The notes under the pieces were generated by a model. It was not told where the DNA came from, made no database searches, and saw nothing but the letters and a program-made list of their open reading frames with translations. Source: CADEFQ01 sp050185195 (GTDB lineage: Bacteria; Pseudomonadota; Gammaproteobacteria; Steroidobacterales; Steroidobacteraceae). Taken from it: a DNA stretch of 64,000 nucleotides. The DNA is taken from contig JBFWZQ010000008.1 in assembly GCA_050185195.1 (NCBI GenBank), forward strand, positions 62,001 through 126,000. Direction: 5' to 3'. Below are positions 58,448-64,000 of this stretch, one piece after another. The stretch's first letter is position 1; each line of letters begins with the position of its first letter. Made by a program: the position numbers and the translations under genes.

Positions 58448-59523
58448 CGATCCTCCGCGCGCATCGGGAACTGCACGAGCGCCACGACGCCCCGGGGATC
58501 GCGTGACTGGACGGCAAGCGACGCGGACTCGCCGAACGTGAGCGCCAGCCGTTCACGCAGCGCGGCGAGCCCGGTGCCGAGGCCCTGGCCCGCGGCCTGC
58601 AGGCCCTCGCCATCATCGGCAACGAGCACCTTGCAGCGGCCATCCTGGCAGCGGACCTCGACGTCGATGCGGCCGCCGTCTTCGCTCGGGTCGATGCCGT
58701 GGCGCACAGCGTTCTCGACGAGCGTGAGGAGCGTCATGGGCGGGCATCGCAAGGAGAGGGCCGTGTCGTCGGCCTTCAGGCCGAACTGCAATCGGTCCGG
58801 CATGCGCATGCGCATCAGGTCGAGATACGCGCGCACGAGGTCGAGTTCGTGGCCGACGGTGGTGGCCGTGTCGTCGAGCCTCGGCACTGCCGCGCGCAGG
58901 TAGGCAATGAGGCTGCGCAGGACGGCCGGCGCCTGGGGCGAGCCGCGTTCGACGAGGGCCTGCACGTTCGCGAGCGTGTTGAAGAGGAAATGCGGGGCCA
59001 CTTGCGCCTGCAGGAGACTGAGTCGCGCATCGAGCGCATGGCGCGCCATTTCACTTTGCGCGAGGCCGAGCGCGAGTGCCTGCTCACGCGCCAATGCCTC
59101 CTTCTGCCGAACGAGTGCGCCCAGGGCCACCCAGGGTGACATGAGCAGGCCGAATCCGGTCAGCGTGCCGAAGCCCGCCATACGTTCCTGCACTTCCCAG
59201 AACGGCGGGTCCCCCGGGTCCGTCGATCCGATCCACATCGCGACGGTCACGATGGGCACACAGGCCGCCACTGCTGCGACCTGGAGCAGCCAGCGCGGCA
59301 GCCAATGTGGCAGACGCCCCGGCCACTGCTCGAAGAGGCCGAATACCAGCATCAGGATGAGGCCGAGGCCCATGAAGCGCACGACCGCGCCCCACCACCC
59401 GGAGGTCCAGCCGAGGCCGAACAGGGCGCCCCAGGAAAACGAGAAGAGCAGCGTGAAGGCCACCCGTTTCCAGTTGAATGCGAGCGCAAGACCGCGTGGC
59501 GCACGGCGGGTCCCGGATTCCAT
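58444..59523 (-). CDS. LytS/AlgZ-like sensor histidine kinase
   Basis: 359 residues. Four membrane helices (about 20-140) form a short sensor; the His_kinase domain has LLQAQVAPHFLFNTLANVQAL (phospho-acceptor His178), followed by HATPase with LVENAVRHGID and GTGLAALRERL. It phosphorylates the LytTR regulator encoded just downstream. On the minus strand TATCCT lies exactly 6 nt before the ATG, the leaderless pattern seen elsewhere. Confidence 0.93.
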   Translation of the reverse strand: MESGTRRAPRGLALAFNWKRVAFTLLFSFSWGALFGLGWTSGWWGAVVRFMGLGLILMLVFGLFEQWPGRLPHWLPRWLLQVAAVAACVPIVTVAMWIGSTDPGDPPFWEVQERMAGFGTLTGFGLLMSPWVALGALVRQKEALAREQALALGLAQSEMARHALDARLSLLQAQVAPHFLFNTLANVQALVERGSPQAPAVLRSLIAYLRAAVPRLDDTATTVGHELDLVRAYLDLMRMRMPDRLQFGLKADDTALSLRCPPMTLLTLVENAVRHGIDPSEDGGRIDVEVRCQDGRCKVLVADDGEGLQAAGQGLGTGLAALRERLALTFGESASLAVQSRDPRGVVALVQFPMRAEDR

Positions 59524-59529
59524 GCCGCG

Positions 59530-59535
59530 AGGATA
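59530..59535 (-). promoter_or_regulatory. -10-like box of the LytS-like gene, leaderless spacing
   Basis: TATCCT on the minus strand, 6 nt before the ATG at 59523. No clear -35. Confidence 0.4.
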
Positions 59536-59564
59536 GTCGAGTCCACGCGGCAGGTGCTCGCGTG

Positions 59565-59730
59565 CGACGGGCGGCGGGCGGTGCGCGACGAGCTACGGGC
59601 TGCGCGCAGCGGGCGACGGGCGACGGGCTATGCGCTACGGGCCAGAGGCGCGCTCCGCGCGCCGCAAGACAAGACTACGCTTCTGGCCCGCAGCCCGCAG
59701 CCCGCAGCGCGTCGCCCGGCGCCCGAAGCG
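59565..59730. repeat. Heptad repeat element E, inverted pair
   Basis: The left arm (59565-59646) is made of degenerate heptads (ACGGGCG, GCGGGCG, CGACGGG) ending GGGCCAGAG. The right arm (59681-59730) begins TTCTGGCCCGCAGCCCGC. The two arms are complementary around a GC-rich middle with its own GCGCGC hairpin. It fills the gap between the LytS-like and urea transporter genes. Confidence 0.75.
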
Positions 59731-59736
59731 CGCCGC

Positions 59737-60720
59737 TCATTTCGCCGCGCGAAGCTTCGGGAAGTGTGACGCGGCGGCCAGGAAGCACCAGGTCACGAGT
59801 ACGAAGGGCAGGGTCAGCGCCGGCATGCCGAGCGGTTCGAGCGCGGCCGACACCGCGGCGAACACTAGCGTGGCGACTATCGTCGCGAGCGTCGCATAGG
59901 CGATCGACGCCACGTCGCGCGCGAAGAAGACTCCGCCCAGGGCAATGGCCACGAGCACGCTGTTGAAACCGAAGGCACCTGCGCGAATGGCGGGTTCCGC
60001 CGCGCCCATTCCCCAGGCGACGAACAGCCCGGTCAGCGAGCCCGCCAAGGCTGCGATGAAGGCCACCCGCGAGCTGACGAGCAGGCCCAGCGCGAAGAGC
60101 AGGCCGGTGACGACATTGCCCTGGAAGAACACCTGGGCGATTCCGTTGAACAGGCCCTCCCCGATCGTCGTGGCGGTCACGACCCCCTCCACCGCCACGG
60201 CCCTGGGTAACCCTGCGGTCGGCAGGAGCTGCGTCGATTCGAGTCGCCCGAAACGCGCGGTCGCCAGGAAAACGCACAGGGATACGAATACGAAGGGAGC
60301 CGTCAGCACAGGCAGCTTCCAGGTGCCAAGCAGCCTTGCCAGGGCGGACTGCAGAACGGTCGCGCTCGCTGCCGCGAGCACCACGCAGGCCCAGGTCAGG
60401 GCGTTCGGCTGCAGGAAATAGAGCAAGGCGATCGCGACGAGCGCACCGTTGAAACCCTGGAGGCCCGCGCGCACGGCAACGCGGTCGATCCCCAGCAGCA
60501 GGGCGGTGGCCGTGCTCACGGTGGCACCGACGAAGGTCGCGAGGGCGAAAAGCGGGGAATTCCAGAAGATGCCGCCCAGGAACAACAGGCCGGCGTAGCT
60601 ATTCTCCTGCAGCATCACCTGCCCGATGCCGCGCAGCACCGAGTCGACGAAGCCGGCGAGGAAGGGAGGCGGACTCGCGTCGTCCCACGCAAGGCCGGTC
60701 GTCGAAAAGCGCAAAGACAT
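59737..60720 (-). CDS. Urea transporter (UT family)
   Basis: 327 residues with about ten membrane helices in two homologous halves. Each half carries the UT motif with a Leu-Pro turn and a preceding N-G pair: GLQGFNGALVAIALLYF with LPVLTAPFVFVSL, and AGAFGFNSVLVAIALGGVFF with MPALTLPFVLVTW. UT proteins form trimers that let urea diffuse through the inner membrane. No urease gene is in the window. It is monocistronic. Confidence 0.9.
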   Translation of the reverse strand: MSLRFSTTGLAWDDASPPPFLAGFVDSVLRGIGQVMLQENSYAGLLFLGGIFWNSPLFALATFVGATVSTATALLLGIDRVAVRAGLQGFNGALVAIALLYFLQPNALTWACVVLAAASATVLQSALARLLGTWKLPVLTAPFVFVSLCVFLATARFGRLESTQLLPTAGLPRAVAVEGVVTATTIGEGLFNGIAQVFFQGNVVTGLLFALGLLVSSRVAFIAALAGSLTGLFVAWGMGAAEPAIRAGAFGFNSVLVAIALGGVFFARDVASIAYATLATIVATLVFAAVSAALEPLGMPALTLPFVLVTWCFLAAASHFPKLRAAK

Positions 60721-60778
60721 GCAGTTGGGCCCCGGCGGTGTGGAAACTCCTGCGCAGCATACCCGGTCGACCCGGCAA

Positions 60779-60826
60779 CGATTCTTGCCCGTTGCCCGCC
60801 GCGCGCCGCGCCGCCCGCCGCGCGCC
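60779..60826. repeat. Heptad repeat element F
   Basis: TCTTGCCCG, TTGCCCG and CCGCGCG-type units match the right arm of the other elements, here degenerate. It spans the 3' end of the CorC-type gene (stop at 60826). Confidence 0.55.
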
Positions 60827-62091
60827 TACGCGCGCGCGCGCATCCTCACGGTCCGGATGGCATTGTCCTGGATCTGCAGCACCTCGATGCGGTAACGATC
60901 GAGCTCGAGCGCAGTGCCGGCATCCGGGATGGTCTCGAGCCGCTCGAGCAACAGGCCGTTCAGTGTTTTCGGGCCGTCCGTCGGCAACTGCCACGCGAGG
61001 GCGCGATTGAGCGCGCGGATGGTCGCACCGGCATTGACGATGAAGACGCCCGGCGATTCGACGTGCACGTCCTTGTGGACGATCGTCGCGGTGTCATTCG
61101 TGAATTCGCCGACGATCTCCCCGAGCAGGTCCTCGAGCGTCACGAGGCCTTCGATGTCGCCGTACTCGTCGACGACGAAGCCGATGCGCCGGCGGTTGCG
61201 CTGGAATTGCGCGAGCTGCACGGTGAGCGGCGTGCCCTCGGGCACATAATAAGGCTCGCGCCCCGCGGCGAGCTCTTCGAATTTTTCGCGGTCGAGGGTG
61301 CCGCGCGCGAGTTCCTGCGCCACCCGCTTCATGTGCAGCAGGCCCACGAGTTCGTCGAGCTCGCCGCGATAGACCGGCAGCCGCGTATGGGGCGTCTGGC
61401 GGATCTGGTCGAGGATGTCGTCCCAGTCGTCCTCGAGGTCGATGCCGGCAATTTCCTGGCGGGGCACCATGATGTCGTTGACCGTGACACGCTCGAGGTC
61501 GAGGATCGACAGCAGCATCTGGCGATGTCGCTGCGGGATCACGGTGCCGGCTTCCGCCACCACCGTGCGCAGTTCGTCGGCCGACAGGGAATGCCCGCCG
61601 CGGCTCGCGCGCGCGACCCCGAACAGCCGCAGGAACCCGTACGCCAGCTGGTTCGCGAGCCACAGGGCGGGGCGCGCGATCGCGACCAGCACGCGATAGA
61701 TGTGCGTGCTCGAGAGGGCGACGGCCTCGGCGTGCAGCGCCGAGAAGATCTTCGGCGCGAGCTCGCAGAACACGATCATCACGACGGTGAGCGCGGCGCC
61801 CGCGATGGGCAGCGCGAGCGGGTAGCCGGATCGTTGCGCGAGGATCGTGGCGATCTGCGAGGCGAAGACGCTCGCCGCGGCGAGGATCACGAGGTTGACG
61901 CCGAGCCAGTCGTCCGGCTTCGCGAGCAGCGCGTCGAGCGCGCGCGCGCGGCGCTGGCCGGCGGTCGCACGATGTTTCACGCGATAGCGGTTGACCGACA
62001 GCATCGCGACCTCCGTGCCGGACGAGAACGCGATGACGATGAGCAGCGCGACGAGCGCGACGACCAGCAGGGCCGTAGGGGCGGTATCCAT
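60826..62091 (-). CDS. CNNM/CorC-type membrane protein with CBS domains
   Basis: 421 residues from ATG 62091: a DUF21 transmembrane domain (about 1-170, with IAFSSGTEVAMLSVNRYR), a CBS pair (IMVPRQEIAGIDLEDDWDD and the LPVYRGELDELVGLLHMKR region), and a C-terminal CorC_HlyC domain. The family is implicated in Mg2+/Co2+ efflux or homeostasis. TATCCT lies 7 nt before the ATG on the minus strand. It is divergent from ffh; E. coli also has a CorC-like gene (yfjD) in the ffh region. Confidence 0.9.
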   Translation of the reverse strand: MDTAPTALLVVALVALLIVIAFSSGTEVAMLSVNRYRVKHRATAGQRRARALDALLAKPDDWLGVNLVILAAASVFASQIATILAQRSGYPLALPIAGAALTVVMIVFCELAPKIFSALHAEAVALSSTHIYRVLVAIARPALWLANQLAYGFLRLFGVARASRGGHSLSADELRTVVAEAGTVIPQRHRQMLLSILDLERVTVNDIMVPRQEIAGIDLEDDWDDILDQIRQTPHTRLPVYRGELDELVGLLHMKRVAQELARGTLDREKFEELAAGREPYYVPEGTPLTVQLAQFQRNRRRIGFVVDEYGDIEGLVTLEDLLGEIVGEFTNDTATIVHKDVHVESPGVFIVNAGATIRALNRALAWQLPTDGPKTLNGLLLERLETIPDAGTALELDRYRIEVLQIQDNAIRTVRMRARA

Positions 62092-62144
62092 GCGGACTAG
62101 GATAGGGCGCGCCGGCCGATCGGGCACCTGCCGCCGCGCTCACG

Positions 62145-62150
62145 TAAAAT
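62145..62150 (+). promoter_or_regulatory. ffh -10-like box, leaderless spacing
   Basis: TAAAAT ends exactly 6 nt before the ffh ATG at 62157. Divergent -10-like boxes for the CorC-type gene lie 40 nt away. Confidence 0.5.
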
Positions 62151-62156
62151 GGCCGC

Positions 62157-63509
62157 ATGTTCGACAATCTGACCGCACGTCTTTCCCGCACCGTGGATAC
62201 GCTCCGGGGCCGGGGCCGCATCACCGACGACAACATCGCCGAAACCCTGCGCGAAGTGCGCGTGGCCCTGCTCGAGGCCGACGTCGCGCTGCCGGTCGTC
62301 AGGCAGTTCATCGACAACGTGCGGGCCAGGGCGCTCGGCAGCGACGTGCAGCAAAGCCTCACGCCGGGACAGGTGTTCGTGGGGCTCCTGCACCGGGAAC
62401 TCGTCCTGTTGATGGGCGGGGCGGCGGCAGGCTTTGAACTGCGCGCCCAGCCGCCCTATGCGGTGCTGCTGGCGGGCCTGCAGGGGGCCGGCAAGACGAC
62501 CACCGCGGCGAAGCTCGCGCGCTGGCTCATCGAGTCAAAGAAGAAGCGCGTGCTGCTCGCCTCGACCGACGTGCGCCGTCCCGCCGCGATCCTGCAGCTC
62601 GAGCGGCTCGCGGCGCAGGTGGGCGCGGAGTTCTTCACGGCGCAAGCCGCGAGCAGCCCGGCGAAAATCGCCGGCGACGCGCTCGCGCAGGCGAAGCGCG
62701 GCTTGTTCGACGTCCTGATCGTCGACACCGCCGGGCGCCTGCACGTCGACGAGGCGCTCATGGAAGAAGCGCGCGAGATCGACCGCGTGGTGGGCTCGCA
62801 CGAGCGCCTGTTCGTCGTGGATGCCATGGCCGGGCAGGACGCCGTCAACGCCGCGAAGGCCTTCGGCAGCGCGCTCGACCTGACGGGCGTCATCCTCACG
62901 AAGGCCGACGGCGATGCACGCGGTGGCGTGGCGCTCTCGGTGCGCGAGGTCACCGGCAAGCCCATCGTATTCGTGGGCACGGGCGAGAAGCCCGATGCGC
63001 TCGAGCCTTTCGACCCCGAGCGCATGGCAACCCGCATCCTGGGCATGGGCGATGTCGTGGCGCTCGTGGAGCAGGTCCAAAAGCAGGCGGATGTCGATGA
63101 GGCGCAGCGCCTGGCCAAGAAGTTTGCCCAGGGAAAAGGGTTCGATTTCAATGATCTGCGCAGCCAACTCGAGCAGCTCCTCAAGATGGGCGGGCTGGCG
63201 GCCCTGATGGACAAACTGCCCCAGCAGGTCACCCGGGGAGCCGTCGGCAAGGCGCCGGGCGACCAGGACCTGAAGCGCCAGATCGCGATCATCAACTCGA
63301 TGACCCGGCGCGAGAGGCGCCAGCCGGGGCTCATCGATGGCTCCCGGCGCCGGCGTATCGCCGGCGGGGCGGGGGTGCAGGTGCAGGACGTCAACCGGCT
63401 GCTGAAGCAGTTCCTCGACATGCAGAAGATGATGAAAGGCATGAAAGGCGGCCGCCTGAAGCGCATGTTGGGCGGCCTCAAGGGCGGGCGCCCGCCGGGC
63501 TTCCTATAA
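62157..63509 (+). CDS. ffh: Signal recognition particle protein Ffh
   Basis: GTPase that binds signal sequences of nascent membrane proteins with the 4.5S RNA. The 450 residues have the N domain (MFDNLTARLSRTVDTLRGRG), G domain with G1 GLQGAGKTTTAAKLARW, G3 VDTAGRLHVDEALM and G4 TKADGDARGG, and the Met-rich M domain ending in MQKMMKGMKGGRLKRMLGG. The 4.5S RNA gene is not recognised in this window. Followed by rpsP as is usual. Confidence 0.97.
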   Translation: MFDNLTARLSRTVDTLRGRGRITDDNIAETLREVRVALLEADVALPVVRQFIDNVRARALGSDVQQSLTPGQVFVGLLHRELVLLMGGAAAGFELRAQPPYAVLLAGLQGAGKTTTAAKLARWLIESKKKRVLLASTDVRRPAAILQLERLAAQVGAEFFTAQAASSPAKIAGDALAQAKRGLFDVLIVDTAGRLHVDEALMEEAREIDRVVGSHERLFVVDAMAGQDAVNAAKAFGSALDLTGVILTKADGDARGGVALSVREVTGKPIVFVGTGEKPDALEPFDPERMATRILGMGDVVALVEQVQKQADVDEAQRLAKKFAQGKGFDFNDLRSQLEQLLKMGGLAALMDKLPQQVTRGAVGKAPGDQDLKRQIAIINSMTRRERRQPGLIDGSRRRRIAGGAGVQVQDVNRLLKQFLDMQKMMKGMKGGRLKRMLGGLKGGRPPGFL

Positions 63510-63529
63510 GCCGCTGATTTGCGTAGAAT
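63501..63529 (+). promoter_or_regulatory. rpsP promoter
   Basis: TAGAAT at 63524-63529 with TTCCTA 17 nt upstream; transcription would start about 63536, leaving a leader of some 40 nt before rpsP. Confidence 0.45.
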
Positions 63530-63544
63530 CCGCGCTCTTTTTTG

Positions 63545-63561
63545 GCCGCCCCGGGGGCGGC
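63545..63561 (+). promoter_or_regulatory. rpsP leader hairpin
   Basis: GCCGCCC, 3-nt loop, GGGCGGC, just before the CAGGA Shine-Dalgarno of rpsP. A U-run precedes it rather than follows, so it is not a terminator; a role in S16 expression is possible. Confidence 0.35.
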
Positions 63562-63576
63562 GAGCAAACAGGAACT

Positions 63577-63831
63577 ATGGTCACGATTCGTCTTACGCGG
63601 CGCGGTGCGAAAAACACGCCTTTCTATCACGTGGTGGTTACGGACAGCCGTAAGCGCCAGGGCGGCAAGAGCCTCGAGCAGGTCGGTTTCTTCAACCCGG
63701 TCGCGCGCAAGGGCGACACGAAGCTGAAGCTCGACCTGCCACGCATCGACCACTGGGTTGGCAAGGGCGCGAAGCCGTCCGAGCGCGTTGCAACGCTCGT
63801 GGCCGGCTACCGCAAGCAAGCGGCGGCCTGA
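63577..63831 (+). CDS. rpsP: 30S ribosomal protein S16
   Basis: 84 residues: VTIRLTRRGAKNTPFYHVVV, DSRKRQGGKSLEQVGFFNP, and LDLPRIDHWVGKGAKPSERV are the standard S16 blocks. Heads the rpsP-rimM-trmD-rplS operon, of which only the start is in the window. The rimM frame begins within its stop codon. Confidence 0.97.
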   Translation: MVTIRLTRRGAKNTPFYHVVVTDSRKRQGGKSLEQVGFFNPVARKGDTKLKLDLPRIDHWVGKGAKPSERVATLVAGYRKQAAA

Positions 63832-64000
63832 CGGACACGACACGCTGGGTCGAGATCGGGCGAGTGGGCGCGCCCTGGGGCGTGCGCGGCTTCTGCCATG
63901 TCGATTCGTTCACCGACCCGCCCGGACTTCTGCTTGAATTCCGGGTGTGGCAGCTGCGTTCGCCGCAGGGCGTGCGCAGCGTGCACGAAGTCGTCGAGAT
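63828..64000 (+). CDS. rimM: Ribosome maturation factor RimM, 3'-truncated by window edge
   Basis: 16S rRNA processing factor that binds S19. The frame reads TDTTRWVEIGRVGAPWGVRG and FTDPPGLLLEFRVWQL, the typical RimM N-terminus. No in-frame ATG, GTG or TTG lies before the conserved start. The best candidate is the CTG at 63828, overlapping the rpsP stop as CTGA, as proposed for tsaE. Its position after rpsP is conserved. Confidence 0.85.
   Translation, partial: MTDTTRWVEIGRVGAPWGVRGFCHVDSFTDPPGLLLEFRVWQLRSPQGVRSVHEVVE

Noticed and set aside
63541..63561. Intrinsic terminator between ffh and rpsP
   Set aside because: The U-run comes before the hairpin on the plus strand, and the minus strand has an A-run after it.

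Overview
The window is a gene-dense, roughly two-thirds G+C bacterial chromosome segment. The backbone neighbourhoods (dck-panB-panC, nnrE/D-tsaE-amiC-mutL-miaA-hfq-hflX-hflK-hflC-DUF2065-purA, rnr-rlmB-rpsF-rpsR-rplI-dnaB-alr, ffh-rpsP-rimM) are typical of Gammaproteobacteria. A MutL carrying an endonuclease motif, a TonB-dependent receptor paired with an S9 peptidase, and an FNR/ANR-type regulator fit a free-living, facultatively denitrifying member, perhaps near Xanthomonadales/Steroidobacterales. That placement is inference from gene content. I see no rRNA, CRISPR, insertion sequence or prophage.

Layout. 1-14.6 kb: pantothenate genes, queG, and the tsaE-amiC-mutL-miaA-hfq-hfl-purA housekeeping block. 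14.5-18.2 kb: a GT9 glycosyltransferase, then a 7TM-type histidine kinase and an OmpR-type regulator. Behind the regulator lie four phased TGCAAG repeats and a strongly structured intergenic stretch. 18.5-29.7 kb: an eleven-gene, single-strand low-oxygen/nitric-oxide array with SCO, NirV, NirK-cytochrome c, SirB2, quinol NO reductase, FNR, a HemN-like protein without its radical-SAM cysteines, a PAQR protein, a tandem universal stress protein, a beta-CASP hydrolase and a membrane protein. Three near-identical FNR boxes sit in front of nirK, norZ and the hemN-like gene. 29.8-31.4 kb: an NTF2-like protein, a MOSC protein and a DUF2249 protein with an IscR-like palindrome.

31.4-39.4 kb: a decaying locus, with an S9 peptidase that has lost its nucleophile segment and is frameshifted, beside a frameshifted TonB-dependent receptor, followed by a GntR regulator, an L,D-transpeptidase and a YcbK-like protein. 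39.5-46 kb: tRNA-Leu(CAG), RNase R, RlmB, S6-S18-L9, DnaB and Alr. 46-51.4 kb: a complete ydcSTUV-patD-like polyamine uptake/aminobutyraldehyde operon. 51.6-54.7 kb: an APH-fold phosphotransferase, a GNAT acetyltransferase, a double-FHA protein and a PP2C phosphatase. 55-64 kb: RadA, a membrane-anchored MDR oxidoreductase, a LytS/LytTR pair, a urea transporter, a CorC-type protein, Ffh, S16 and the start of RimM.

Three window-wide patterns stand out. At least seven genes have a -10-like hexamer exactly 6 nt before the ATG, implying leaderless mRNAs. A (GGGCNRC)n heptad repeat element recurs at six gene ends and encodes the near-identical C-terminal tails of QueG and RlmB. Convergent genes overlap at their stops, and no classical U-tract terminator is visible.
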